This document shows, in pieces, positions 1 to 7,856 of a DNA stretch of 64,000 bases (its first letter is position 1; every line of letters begins with the position of its first letter). Under the pieces are notes generated by a model that worked only from the letters and a program-made list of their open reading frames with translations, did no database searches and was not told where the DNA came from. Position numbers and translations under genes: made by a program. This stretch comes from Gp6-AA40 sp035293405. GTDB lineage: Bacteria > Acidobacteriota > Vicinamibacteria > Vicinamibacterales > UBA2999. Location of the stretch: NCBI GenBank assembly GCA_035293405.1, contig DATDOE010000050.1, forward strand, positions 13,423 to 77,422, given 5' to 3'.

Positions 1-579
1 TCCACCAAGGACCGCCACTCGCCCGCCGTCGATGACCCGAAGGACGGTCCCGCGAAGCGCCTCGCCGGTCTCGGCCGTCAGCGGCGTCGCCCGCGTGTGC
101 TCGGCGTCGGTGACGATCGCCCGCCGGGCATCCACCCATTCCGCCGGCACGCCGGCCTCCGTCAGCGCGGCCGCCACCACTCGCGAGCTGAGAAGCTCTC
201 CCATGGCCGCCACCACGTCGAGCGTCCGCGGCGACAGCTCGCGGAGCACCGCGAGCGCACGAACGACATCCGCGAGCTGGCCGAACTGCTCCGTGATGTG
301 CGCGGCCAGCGGCTCCTGCGCGGGACCGGTCACGAGCGCGCGAGCCGCCGTCACGTGTCGGTCCCGAAGCGCGTCGGCACGCGGCAGTGCCTCGGCAAGA
401 CGACCGGCGCCTGCTGCCGCGGCAATCCCTAACAGCCCGTCGGTCACGCCGCTCATCGCGGAGACGACGACCGCCGGACCGCGGCCATCGCGCGACCGCG
501 CGGCCCGGACAATCTCAATCAGGCGTCGGATGGATTCGGGATCGGCGACCGACGTGCCGCCGAATTTTTGAACGACCAT
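1..579 (-). CDS. Aspartate kinase, N-terminal part (runs off the window)
   Basis: Aspartokinase phosphorylates aspartate in the first step of lysine, threonine and methionine synthesis. The reverse strand reads an open frame of 193 codons from ATG at 579 to base 1. It starts with M-V-V-Q-K-F-G-G-T-S-V-A, the amino-acid kinase signature in which the Lys and the Gly-Gly-Thr-Ser bind ATP and aspartate. Further on are a VVVSAMSGVT-like segment and ELLSSRVVA, both typical of the family. The fold continues past base 1, so the rest of the kinase domain, any ACT domains and any fused homoserine dehydrogenase are not visible; monofunctional LysC and bifunctional ThrA cannot be separated here. The start lies just downstream of a GGTTCTT-type repeat. 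Confidence 0.9.
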   Translation of the reverse strand, partial: MVVQKFGGTSVADPESIRRLIEIVRAARSRDGRGPAVVVSAMSGVTDGLLGIAAAAGAGRLAEALPRADALRDRHVTAARALVTGPAQEPLAAHITEQFGQLADVVRALAVLRELSPRTLDVVAAMGELLSSRVVAAALTEAGVPAEWVDARRAIVTDAEHTRATPLTAETGEALRGTVLRVIDGGRVAVLGG

Positions 580-584
580 GTGGC

Positions 585-719
585 TGGTTCGTGGTTCGTG
601 GTTCTTGGTTCTTGGTTGTGAGCGGCTCGTCGTCAGCGTTCTGTGGTTGGTCGCGGTTGTTGGGCGGTTGCAGATTCCAATCCCCCCAAGAACCATGAAC
701 CATGAACCAAGAACCACAG
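585..719. repeat. Inverted pair of GGTTCTTGGTTCGTGG-type heptad repeats
   Basis: Bases 585-619 are degenerate copies of GGTTCGT/GGTTCTT. Bases 686-719 carry the reverse complement (CCAAGAACCATGAACC...). The two arrays flank about 65 bases of unique sequence and could fold into one long imperfect hairpin. The same family occurs at 4180-4284, 51610-51634, 54522-54683, 56052-56081 and 57372-57542. The pair sits between the starts and ends of two genes on the minus strand and overlaps neither. Confidence 0.85.
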
Positions 720-720
720 A

Positions 721-2115
721 TTACTTCAACACTGGCAATCCTGCCGCCTCCCACGCCGTGATCCCGCCAGCCAGCTCGCTCACGTCCGCACGATGATGCT
801 GCTGGAGCACACCGGCCGCGATCGACGATCGATACCCGCCCGCGCAATGAACGAGGACGGGGCGATCGGCCGGCACCTCCCCGACGCGCTCGATCAGATG
901 GTTCAACGGGATGTTGACGCTGCCCTCGATCCGCACCTGTGCCCATTCCTTGGGAGCGCGGACATCGAGAACAACCGGCGGCGCCTGTGATACGAGTGCC
1001 TGCGCGGCCTCCGCGGGCGTCACGCGTGCGGTGCCGGTCATCAGATCGGGACGCGACTCGAGCGCCGTGATGCCATCGCGAAGAAACCCCGTGACGCTGT
1101 CGAAGCCGATCCGGCCAAGCCGCATCGCGGCTTCTTCCTCGCGGCCAGGCTCGGCGACGATCACAATCGGCTTGTCGCGATCGAGGATGGTGCCGGCCCA
1201 CGTCGCGTAGCTGCCGCCGAGCCCGATGTTGAGGCTGCCGGTCAGATGCGCGCGTGCGTACTCGAGCGGATCGCGGACATCGAGCACCTGCGCCCCCACG
1301 GCCTGCAGCGAGAGCACCACATCGACGTCCAGCGGCTTGAGCTGCCGGTCCAGCACATCCCCGAGCGTGGGCCGCTCCTTCGTGTTCAGCACAGCGTCGT
1401 AGGTGAAGTACGAGGGCGCATCGGGCTGGTCGGCGGTGACCAGCTCGATGAACTCGGGCTCGGTCATCGGCTGCAGCGCGTAGTTCGTGCGGCGCTGCTC
1501 ACCGAGTGTCGAGACGGTCTCGCGGCTCAACTGCTTGCCACACAGCGAGCCAGCCCCGTGCGCGGGATACACCAACGTCTCATCCGGCAGCGGCAGCAGC
1601 TTCGTGTGGAGCGACTGGTAGAGCAGGCGCCCCAGGTCGGTGGCCGACCATCCGAGGGAGGCGCGCAGGTCAGGGCGACCGACGTCGCCCACGAACAGCG
1701 TGTCGCCGGTCAAGATCGCCTGGGGCTGCCGGTCGCTGATATCCAGGTCGAACACCAGGATCGAGATGGACTCGATGGTGTGACCTGGCGTCTCCAGAAC
1801 GGTGAGCCGTACGCGACCGAGATCCAGGCTGTCGCCGTCGGCCATCGGCGCGAACGCGAATTCCGCCTTCGCCTTGGCACCCAGATGAATCCGTGCGCCG
1901 ATCCGATCCCGCAGCTCGAGATGCCCGGCCACGAAGTCGGCATGGAAGTGCGTGAGGAACACATGGCGGATCTGCAGGGCGTGGAGCGTCGCGTCGGCGA
2001 TGTAGGCATCGATGTCGCGCTGCGGATCCACGACCACTGCAGTCCCGCTCGAGGGATCCCCAATCAGGTACGACGCGTGGGCGAGGCAGTTCAGGTAGTA
2101 CTGCTTGAGAATCAT
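721..2115 (-). CDS. MBL-fold hydrolase with two C-terminal rhodanese domains
   Basis: Likely persulfide dioxygenase-type or related sulfur-handling enzyme in the cytoplasm. Residues about 1-240 are a metallo-beta-lactamase fold with the metal motif T-H-F-H-A-D-F-V-A-G-H near residue 56. Residues about 265-345 and 365-464 are two rhodanese domains. The first has lost the catalytic cysteine (V-I-V-A-E-P-G at that position), whereas the last has the intact loop V-H-C-A-G-G-Y-R-S-S, so only the C-terminal one should transfer sulfur. ATG at 2115 is preferred to the GTG at 2118 directly before it. It is monocistronic as far as can be seen. Substrate is not shown by the sequence; the MBL-rhodanese-rhodanese layout is common in bacteria. 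Confidence 0.88.
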   Translation of the reverse strand: MILKQYYLNCLAHASYLIGDPSSGTAVVVDPQRDIDAYIADATLHALQIRHVFLTHFHADFVAGHLELRDRIGARIHLGAKAKAEFAFAPMADGDSLDLGRVRLTVLETPGHTIESISILVFDLDISDRQPQAILTGDTLFVGDVGRPDLRASLGWSATDLGRLLYQSLHTKLLPLPDETLVYPAHGAGSLCGKQLSRETVSTLGEQRRTNYALQPMTEPEFIELVTADQPDAPSYFTYDAVLNTKERPTLGDVLDRQLKPLDVDVVLSLQAVGAQVLDVRDPLEYARAHLTGSLNIGLGGSYATWAGTILDRDKPIVIVAEPGREEEAAMRLGRIGFDSVTGFLRDGITALESRPDLMTGTARVTPAEAAQALVSQAPPVVLDVRAPKEWAQVRIEGSVNIPLNHLIERVGEVPADRPVLVHCAGGYRSSIAAGVLQQHHRADVSELAGGITAWEAAGLPVLK

Positions 2116-2219
2116 CACGCCATCGATAGTACGTGATGACCTCGCGCCGGGCCGACGCCCGCTTCACCGCCGTCATCGATGGCAGGCGGTTTCCGCGGGT
2201 GTAGCCCGACGTAGACGCG

Positions 2220-2537
2220 TCAGCGAGAGATGGACACCGAGGCGCCGTCGAGAGCGTCCATCACGCGCGACGCCATACCGTCGCCAGCGTGCCTCAGATT
2301 CGTGGCGGTCGCTGACGTCACTCTGTCCACTCTTTTCTGCCACTCGGCCCCACGGGCCGCGGCTTCCTTGGCCAGTTCGCGACCACGTCGCTTGAGGTAG
2401 CGGCGGGTCTCCTCGCCATTGGCGGGAGCCATGAGGAGCGCGGCCACCGAACCGGCCGCGGCCCCGGCGACGAATGCCGACAACGCGATGAACGTCACGC
2501 TCGGACCGCGACGCTTCCTCTGCACAATGAATCTCAT
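2220..2537 (-). CDS. YtxH domain small membrane protein
   Basis: A protein of about 105 residues with one membrane segment (F-I-A-L-S-A-F-V-A-G-A-A-A-G-S-V-A-A-L-L) followed at once by the YtxH/gas-vesicle-protein-like motif M-A-P-x-x-G-E-E-T-R-R-Y-L-K-R and a charged helix. ATG at 2537 is chosen over the ATG at 2543 because the TGGAGG at 2545-2550 is correctly spaced only for the inner codon. YtxH proteins are stress-associated and of unknown mechanism. It lies with the BON and lmo0937-type genes, all minus strand, in a small envelope/stress group. Confidence 0.75.
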   Translation of the reverse strand: MRFIVQRKRRGPSVTFIALSAFVAGAAAGSVAALLMAPANGEETRRYLKRRGRELAKEAAARGAEWQKRVDRVTSATATNLRHAGDGMASRVMDALDGASVSISR

Positions 2538-2584
2538 GGTCATACCTCCATGCGCTTCGATGCGGCTCGTGTGATTTCCGATTT

Positions 2585-2890
2585 CTAATTCGCGATCTGC
2601 AGCGCGGACTTGACGTCTGCCACGCCACTCGCGCGACGAGCCACCGCAACAGCCTTGTCGCGTTCCTGCGCAGTCCTCACGCTTCCCGATAACGTCACCA
2701 CGCCCTGCACGGTGTCAACGTTGATGCTCTGCGCCTTGATGTCCGGATCGTTCAGCAACGCCGTTCTCACACGCGTCGTCACCGACGCGTCATCGACTCT
2801 CGCCGCAACGGTCTTGCCGCAACTCGCGCTCAGGGCGAGTGACACGACCATGATTGACGGAAGCAGGAAGCGCCTGCCCGGCGTGCTCAT
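2585..2890 (-). CDS. BON domain lipoprotein
   Basis: 101 residues: a signal sequence ending in a lipobox-like L-S-A-S-C (Cys about residue 24), then one BON domain (about 35-100) with the pattern T-x-R-V-R-x-A-L-L-N-D-P...G-V-V-T-L-S-G-S-V. BON domains (OsmY, Kbp) are thought to bind phospholipid or other surfaces, and are often induced by osmotic or envelope stress. Here it is predicted to be a lipid-anchored periplasmic protein. It sits 41 bases upstream of the YtxH gene on the same strand and may be co-transcribed with it. Confidence 0.82.
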   Translation of the reverse strand: MSTPGRRFLLPSIMVVSLALSASCGKTVAARVDDASVTTRVRTALLNDPDIKAQSINVDTVQGVVTLSGSVRTAQERDKAVAVARRASGVADVKSALQIAN

Positions 2891-2937
2891 CGGTCACCTT
2901 TCTGGGCGGCCCTCTGTGCGGCCCGCGCGACGAGCGG

Positions 2938-3090
2938 TCATACGACCGTTCGTCGTCCCGAGATCAGCTGAATCAGCAGCGCAACAACCGCCACGATCAG
3001 CAGCACGTGAATGAACCCACCGAGCGTGTAGGAGCTGACGATCCCGAGCACCCACAGCAGCAACAACACGACGAAGAGTGTCCACAGCAT
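2938..3090 (-). CDS. lmo0937-family small membrane protein
   Basis: A 50-residue protein, almost all membrane: M-L-W-T-L-F-V-V-L-L-L-L-W-V-L-G, then S-S-Y-T-L-G-G-F-I-H and a second hydrophobic helix ending in a short basic tail (S-G-R-R-T-V-V). This matches the widespread lmo0937 family of two-helix peptides of unknown function. ATG at 3090 is chosen because family members begin M-L-W; the ten extra upstream codons to 3120 are not conserved in character. It is third in the minus-strand stress-protein group with the BON and YtxH genes. Confidence 0.78.
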   Translation of the reverse strand: MLWTLFVVLLLLWVLGIVSSYTLGGFIHVLLIVAVVALLIQLISGRRTVV

Positions 3091-3556
3091 GGCGATCTCA
3101 CACCGGCCGAGTGACGACACAGCCGCACCTCAGTGCGAATGCGATCGGGCTGCCGACCTTGCAACCCCTCGGCTGGGGATTCAGCACGTGACGTGCCAGA
3201 TGCGTCGCCTCCCTAGTTCCGCGGCAGACGCCCGGCAGGGTCCTGTTCGCTTGAGCAGATCACATGCCAGAGGGCCGCGGGCGACTGGTCTGGACCACGT
3301 GTGACCAGCGTCATCCACACGTCACGAGCGCGAGCAATCGGCAAAAGCTACATCCCAGCCGGGTACATTCTGCAGAACCTCATCAACCTGATTGCCACAC
3401 AGGGCGCGTGCCGCGCGCCGAGAATGACAGTCGAGAACGACATTCGAGAGATTCGACTCTGCCGTGCTGTGGCACGTCGGTTGCTCATTCACGCCATGAC
3501 TCAGACTGACGCCGAGTGTCCGGGATATCCGGAACGGCCGGCTGGGAGGAGCAACC
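3091..3556. other. Intergenic region, 466 bases, no gene seen
   Basis: Divergent region between the lmo0937-type gene (minus) and the outer-membrane barrel gene (plus). Short open frames occur on both strands but none has a ribosome site, a recognisable protein or a sensible start. It should hold the promoters of both flanking genes. A clear GGGAGGAGC ribosome site lies at its right end. Confidence 0.5.
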
Positions 3557-4156
3557 ATGAGAGCAATTCGTGTGATGTCGGTGATGGCGGTGGTCCTACT
3601 ACTGAGCGCGTCCTCGGCTCGAGCCGACGGCTACGCCAGCTTCTTCACCGGCGTGAACTTCGGAGGAGCGGCTGGCCGCTCGCTGGACCAGGCACTGGAC
3701 GCCGGGAACCGACTGACCTTTGGTGGTGCTGTCGGCGGCATGAGCGCCGGCATCTTCGGTGCTGAGCTTGATATCGCGTACACGCACAACTTCTTCGGTA
3801 ACCAGTCTCCGATCGGCAACAACTCCCTCCTGACCATCATGCCCTCGCTGGTACTGGGCATTCCGATCGGCGGCCAGAGAGGTCCTGGCCTTCGACCGTA
3901 CGCGACCGCGGGTCTTGGCATGATCAAGCGAGACCTCGACATCGGCAACGTACAGGTCTTCGATGGCAACGACTTCGCCTACAGCCTGGGTGCGGGCGTG
4001 AAGGGGTACTTCACAACCCACGTCGGCGTGCAGGCGGACTATCGCTACTTCCGGAACATCGAATCTGACGAGTCGAACAACGTTGTGGGTATCGACTTCG
4101 ATGCCGGCACGTTCAACTACTCGCGCGGAACTGTCGGCGTGCTGTTCCGTTTTTAG
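3557..4156 (+). CDS. Outer-membrane beta-barrel protein
   Basis: 199 residues with a cleavable signal peptide (V-L-L-L-S-A-S-S-A-R-A-D, cut near residue 24). A barrel of about eight amphipathic strands follows, with glycine-rich turns and alternating hydrophobics, for example A-T-A-G-L-G-M-I-K-R and Y-S-L-G-A-G-V-K-G. It ends ...G-T-V-G-V-L-F-R-F, the terminal phenylalanine expected of BAM substrates. The OmpA/OmpW-like size suggests a small porin or adhesin-like barrel. The ATG is set by GGAGGAGCAACC directly upstream. The function is not identified. Confidence 0.82.
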   Translation: MRAIRVMSVMAVVLLLSASSARADGYASFFTGVNFGGAAGRSLDQALDAGNRLTFGGAVGGMSAGIFGAELDIAYTHNFFGNQSPIGNNSLLTIMPSLVLGIPIGGQRGPGLRPYATAGLGMIKRDLDIGNVQVFDGNDFAYSLGAGVKGYFTTHVGVQADYRYFRNIESDESNNVVGIDFDAGTFNYSRGTVGVLFRF

Positions 4157-4179
4157 ATGCACCTGAAGGCGGACCGTCT

Positions 4180-4284
4180 GGTTCTTGGTTCGTGGTTCTT
4201 GGCTGGTGAGTGGTGGTGGTCGTTCTCGGCTGGTGTAAGTCCCAGTTCCACCAAGAACCACGAACCACGAACCAAGAACCACCC
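4180..4284. repeat. Inverted GGTTCTT/AAGAACC heptad repeats
   Basis: GGTTCTTGGTTCGTGGTTCTT at 4180-4201 is answered by CCACCAAGAACCACGAACCACGAACCAAGAACCACC at 4249-4284, forming an inverted pair between two converging genes (the barrel gene on plus and the SnoaL-like gene on minus). It may act as a transcription barrier or terminator-like structure, though it has no U-tract. Confidence 0.85.
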
Positions 4285-4286
4285 AG

Positions 4287-4772
4287 CTATCCCATCGGCT
4301 TCGACGGATCGCGCCCATTGGCCGACAGCCAGTGGTACCTCGTCGTGTCGAGGCCGGCGTAGTCCGGATCGAGATAGATGAAGCACCGCTGAATCAGGAA
4401 GTCGCGGACCTCGAACACGTCGCACCACCGGCCCGCATGCGAGACGCCGGCCCGCCACGTGCCTTCCTTGTGCTCGCCGGCGCTCGTGCCTTCGACCGCG
4501 AACACATCCGAGCCGGTCATGATCCAGTTGAAGCTGGCGTAGTCGTGGAGGATCTGTGTGATCCCTCCACCAAAATCCGTGAAGAGCTGACCGATCTGCT
4601 TCTTGCCCGTGGCAAGACCCCATTTGGGAAAGAACACCTGGGCATCATCGGCAAAGAGGTCCATGATGCTGCCTCCGGTCGACGTCACACCCTTGTTGTC
4701 GAACGCTTTCAGGTACTCCAGCGCAATCGACTTGCGCTGTTCGTCGGTCATCGTCTGCCGCGTGATCGCCAT
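4287..4772 (-). CDS. SnoaL/NTF2-like protein
   Basis: 161 residues with the NTF2-like cone fold: an N-terminal helix (E-Q-R-K-S-I-A-L-E-Y-L-K-A-F-D), a strand with L-F-A-D-D-A-Q-V-F-F-P, G-x-K-Q-I-G-Q-L-F, and the closing strands around D-V-F-E-V-R-D-F-L-I-Q-R-C-F-I-Y-L-D. SnoaL-like proteins are small polyketide cyclases, isomerases or ligand binders; the exact reaction cannot be read from the sequence. No signal peptide, so cytoplasmic. ATG at 4772 follows an AGGAGG on the minus strand; an inner ATG at 4751 is also possible. Confidence 0.75.
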   Translation of the reverse strand: MAITRQTMTDEQRKSIALEYLKAFDNKGVTSTGGSIMDLFADDAQVFFPKWGLATGKKQIGQLFTDFGGGITQILHDYASFNWIMTGSDVFAVEGTSAGEHKEGTWRAGVSHAGRWCDVFEVRDFLIQRCFIYLDPDYAGLDTTRYHWLSANGRDPSKPMG

Positions 4773-4832
4773 AGGCCTCCTCGAGAGGCGCACAGGATAC
4801 AGAAGTAGAATGCCGGTGTCGACGGACCCCAC

Positions 4833-5504
4833 GTGACCGACGCGCCGCCTCCAGCCCCTGCGCCTCAGCCCTACCGGCTCGACGCCACTGTCGAGCTGAA
4901 GCAACCGCCCGGCCCCGAAAAAGGGACGGACTGGCTGGCGTGGGTGCAGGCCACGACACCGATTCTTCTCGCGCTGGTCGGCTTGTACTTTACCGACACG
5001 GTGCGAACGGGCTTCGAGCGCCAGCAGCTGCAACTGGCCAATGCCGCGGGCATGCAGCCCCTGCTGGTTCAACTCCTCAGTGCGGACGTCACGCAAACCA
5101 ACGCCCGCGCGGCCGCTTCGACGCTGGCGTCGTTTGGCCCCCCCGCGGTGGCCCCTCTCGTCACCGCGCTGTCGGACGCCGACGATGTGCGAACGCCGGC
5201 CATCGAAGCAGCCCTGCGAGCCATCGGGTTGAATAACGCCGACGCGGTGTGCGGCCCATTGATGAGTATGCTCGAGCACCAAACGGGCCGATACTCATGG
5301 CTGATGTACCGGTCGGCCATCCGGGTGATCGGGGATGTTCGCTGCCCGGAGGCCCGGACGTTAATACAGGCGTACGCCAAGGCGCTCGCCGACGGCACTT
5401 TGAAGACGTTCGACCCGGCGACCGAAGAATGGGCGCCTCTCTCACCGGAGATCACCGAGCTCCTGAAAGCGGACGTCGATCGAGCGCTGGCGAGCGAGAG
5501 ATAG
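4833..5504 (+). CDS. Membrane-anchored HEAT-repeat protein
   Basis: 223 residues starting with GTG. A proline-rich N-terminus precedes one membrane segment (T-T-P-I-L-L-A-L-V-G-L-Y-F-T). Two or three HEAT-type helical repeats follow (for example A-A-A-S-T-L-A-S-F-G-P-P-A-V-A-P-L-V-T-A-L and A-A-L-R-A-I-G). Such repeats serve protein-protein binding. No catalytic motif is visible. The gene ends directly before the GGGATTC heptad array. No partner gene is obvious. Confidence 0.65.
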   Translation: MTDAPPPAPAPQPYRLDATVELKQPPGPEKGTDWLAWVQATTPILLALVGLYFTDTVRTGFERQQLQLANAAGMQPLLVQLLSADVTQTNARAAASTLASFGPPAVAPLVTALSDADDVRTPAIEAALRAIGLNNADAVCGPLMSMLEHQTGRYSWLMYRSAIRVIGDVRCPEARTLIQAYAKALADGTLKTFDPATEEWAPLSPEITELLKADVDRALASER

Positions 5505-5505
5505 C

Positions 5506-5608
5506 CGGGATTCGGGATTCGGGATTCGGGATTCGGGATTCGGGACTCGGGACTCGGGACTCGGGACTCGGGACTCGGGACTCGGGACTCGGCGTTCGGG
5601 ATTGGGAC
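5506..5608. repeat. GGGATTC/GGGACTC heptad tandem array
   Basis: About 13 near-perfect 7-base units: first a run of GGGATTC, then a run of GGGACTC, then decayed units (GGCGTTC, GGGATTG, GGGACTC). The block switches variant once, at about 5540. The array lies between the HEAT-protein stop and the ribosome site of the next gene, so unit number could alter the leader of that gene. Confidence 0.92.
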
Positions 5609-5631
5609 TCGGATTCGAAGGAAGGTCCACC

Positions 5632-6390
5632 ATGCGCACGGCTGTAGTGTTCATCGTTGCGCTCCTCGGGACGACGGCATCTGCAGGCGCGCAGATCGTG
5701 CCGTGCAGCGCGGTCGGCGATCAGGGCTCGAAGATCCTGCTCGACGACATCGTGACATCCGCCACCGCCCAGAACTTCCTGCAATCCCTCACCAGCCGTC
5801 TGGACGCCAACCTCACCCAGATTCAGGCGGAGCTTGGCGTCGATCTCAAGATTCTGCCGTGCGCGAACCGGCGGCCGACCGGCCCCTCGGACTTCACCCG
5901 GTCGCTGGTGCAGGAGTTCAACGTCCGCAACGTGCTCATGGAGGTCTGGGGCGCGACCGCGGAGGTCAAGGATCAACAGGGACGAGCGTTCAACGAAGCG
6001 TCGATCGGCTACGTCCTGATACCGATACGGCTCGACGAGTTGCAGTCGCAGCAGGCGCCGGGTGCGTTCATCATCCCGCATCGGGCGCCGACGTCCGTCC
6101 CGGTGGACGACATGCTGAAGCTCGTCGATCAGGCCGGCCGGCTGAGCGCCTACGCGGCGCTGGCGGTGGGCTCCAAGTCGCTGCGCTCGGCCAAGTGGGG
6201 CGATGCGCGCAAGCAGTTGTGCGCGGCGGGCACCCAGTTCACGAAGCTGAAAGCGCCCCTGGCCACCGGCGACGCCGCGCTCGCGGAGTACGCGAAGAAG
6301 CTGGCCGGCGACGCCGTGACCGGCGCGCGCGCCGACGCGAGATACACCGGGTTCCTGAAGGAGGAAGGAGTGGCGCTGTCATGCTCGTAA
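5632..6390 (+). CDS. Secreted protein of unknown function
   Basis: 252 residues with a signal peptide (V-V-F-I-V-A-L-L-G-T-T-A-S-A-G-A-Q, cleaved about residue 21). The mature part has four cysteines, an N-terminal domain that could fold like a nucleotide-free alpha/beta sensor (L-L-D-D-I-V-T-S-A...L-K-I-L-P-C-A-N), and a C-terminal helical part rich in A, K and L (about 150-240) resembling TPR-like helices. I do not recognise the family. ATG at 5632 is chosen because the signal peptide begins there and GAAGG precedes it. It overlaps the following gene by 10 bases, which implies translational coupling and a joint role. Confidence 0.7.
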   Translation: MRTAVVFIVALLGTTASAGAQIVPCSAVGDQGSKILLDDIVTSATAQNFLQSLTSRLDANLTQIQAELGVDLKILPCANRRPTGPSDFTRSLVQEFNVRNVLMEVWGATAEVKDQQGRAFNEASIGYVLIPIRLDELQSQQAPGAFIIPHRAPTSVPVDDMLKLVDQAGRLSAYAALAVGSKSLRSAKWGDARKQLCAAGTQFTKLKAPLATGDAALAEYAKKLAGDAVTGARADARYTGFLKEEGVALSCS

Positions 6391-7748
6391 TCCGCGCACT
6401 GCTCGCGTCCGCGCTGCTCGTCCTTCCCGCCCGCGCATGGGCGATGGACGCCAACGTCCCGTGCGAATCACCCTCGGTCTTCTCCGGCGCCGCGGTCAAC
6501 GTCGTCGTGCTGCCCTACAGCCTGCCCGCATCCTTCAACGCGACCACGTCAGCGGTCGGCGAACAGCTCGGCGCGATGGTGCAGCTCGAGACCGTGCTGT
6601 CGATTGCGAAGTACGGGAGCATCGGCGTGGTGCAGTTGATCGGGAACACGAGGCAGGAATGCACGCCTGAGATCGTCCTCGACAAGCTGACCGGCAAGAC
6701 AGGCGGCGCCCGCGAGAAGATGCAGCCCGGCGCGGCGCTCATCCTGATCTGGGGCCGCATCTTCGAATCGGGCCCCGACCTCTACCTTCAGAGCTACGTC
6801 CGATTCCTTCGCCTGGGCGTCGAGGAATCCATTGACCTGACCGTGCGCGACAGGCGGTTGAAGGGGACGCTCTCGACGCAGGCGTTCGCCTGCGCGCCGC
6901 GCAAGATCGCCATCAGAGATATCAGCGACATCCAGCGGCAGTTCGCCGCCGCGAGGCTGCTGCACGCCAAGCCCGATGCGTCCTCACCCGTCGTCAAGAT
7001 GCCCGAGGGGCGGGGGCCCTTCTCGTATTGGATTACCAGCCTCCGGGGCGACTGGGTTCAGTTGCAGCCGATGGATCGAAGTACTCCATCGGACAGGAAG
7101 CTCACGCCAGGTTGGCTGCAGGTGCGCGCGGCCGACGCGCAGTGGTCGCTGCGCCGGCAGATGCCGGAGCTCTATTTCATCGAGGCAGTGGCCGGATACC
7201 TCACTGCGCGGACCAGGTCCAACTCGGCCACGGTGGTGGACACGGCGCTTCAGTACGCCGACACCGCACTCACCCGCTATCTCGACGCATGGGGCGCGAA
7301 TGCGGTACTCGGGAGCGATCCAGCCGCTAACGGCACGCCCCTCGCGGTGGGAGTGCCTCGTCAACTGCTCGGCTTCGTCGCCTTGCTGCGCGGTCGCGGA
7401 TCCGATGCCGCCCTCACCGAGGCGCGCACTCAGTTCGAGCGCGCCGCCGCGTTGACGCCGCACAGCAGCCACGCGCGCAATCTCGTGACGATGACGCGCG
7501 TGGCGCAAACCTATCGGCAACCGTCCGCCGATCAGCCGCCGCGCCTCTTCATAGACGACTGGCGCGGACTCCTCGGAAGCGATCCGGACAACGTGAACAT
7601 CCTGACCAACCTCGGCGCGATCTACGACCTCGTGCTGAGCACAGTGCCAGGCGCGCCATCGTCGTGGAATCTCTCCGTCGCCGAGCGCGATCTGATCGTG
7701 AAACAGCGCGAGCGCCTGAAGGCTCTCTCCGTCGGACGTACTACGTAG
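6381..7748 (+). CDS. Secreted protein with C-terminal helical (TPR-like) domain
   Basis: 455 residues; signal peptide L-V-I-R-A-L-L-A-S-A-L-L-V-L-P-A-R-A-W-A. Residues about 20-180 mirror the general plan of the preceding protein (P-C-E near the start, a conserved-looking G-R-I-F-E-S-G-P-D strand pair). A middle domain (about 195-260) has the look of an SH3b-like fold (G-D-W-V-Q-L-Q). The last 190 residues are helical and TPR-like, including A-R-T-Q-F-E-R-A-A-A-L-T-P-H and N-I-L-T-N-L-G-A-I-Y. Start ATG 6381 lies inside the end of the preceding gene. Function unknown; probably works with its upstream partner in the periplasm. Confidence 0.7.
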   Translation: MLVIRALLASALLVLPARAWAMDANVPCESPSVFSGAAVNVVVLPYSLPASFNATTSAVGEQLGAMVQLETVLSIAKYGSIGVVQLIGNTRQECTPEIVLDKLTGKTGGAREKMQPGAALILIWGRIFESGPDLYLQSYVRFLRLGVEESIDLTVRDRRLKGTLSTQAFACAPRKIAIRDISDIQRQFAAARLLHAKPDASSPVVKMPEGRGPFSYWITSLRGDWVQLQPMDRSTPSDRKLTPGWLQVRAADAQWSLRRQMPELYFIEAVAGYLTARTRSNSATVVDTALQYADTALTRYLDAWGANAVLGSDPAANGTPLAVGVPRQLLGFVALLRGRGSDAALTEARTQFERAAALTPHSSHARNLVTMTRVAQTYRQPSADQPPRLFIDDWRGLLGSDPDNVNILTNLGAIYDLVLSTVPGAPSSWNLSVAERDLIVKQRERLKALSVGRTT

Positions 7749-7851
7749 GGCGGCGGTTTCAACCGCCGCGTCGTCCGCTCGTCGGTCCGGCTGAAGCCGG
7801 ACACTACGTACGTTTCGGATCGGAGATCGTAGTGTCCGGCTTTAGCCGGAC
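7749..7851. repeat. REP-like hairpins at the convergent gene end
   Basis: Three palindromes in 100 bases: CGGCGGTTTCAACCGCCG (7751-7768), GTCCGGCTGAAGCCGGAC (7785-7802) and GTCCGGCTTTAGCCGGAC (7834-7851). The second and third, with their ACTACGTACG / TCGTAGT flanks, form a head-to-head inverted pair. They lie between two convergent genes, so they may act as a bidirectional terminator as well as a dispersed repeat; a further copy is at 9772. Confidence 0.85.
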
Positions 7852-7856
7852 CGAGC

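Noticed and set aside
1246..2136. 296-codon plus-strand frame opposite the MBL-rhodanese gene
   Set aside because: Shadow frame; H/R/Q-rich with no domain, whereas the minus strand has zinc and rhodanese motifs.
5506..5608. CRISPR array
   Set aside because: Units are 7 bases with no spacers; the other repeat blocks likewise have no spacer-repeat structure and no cas genes are present.
5442..5654. Repetitive P-E-S-R protein frame over the GGGATTC array
   Set aside because: A by-product of the heptad array: any 7-base repeat gives a 7-residue periodic peptide in open frames.
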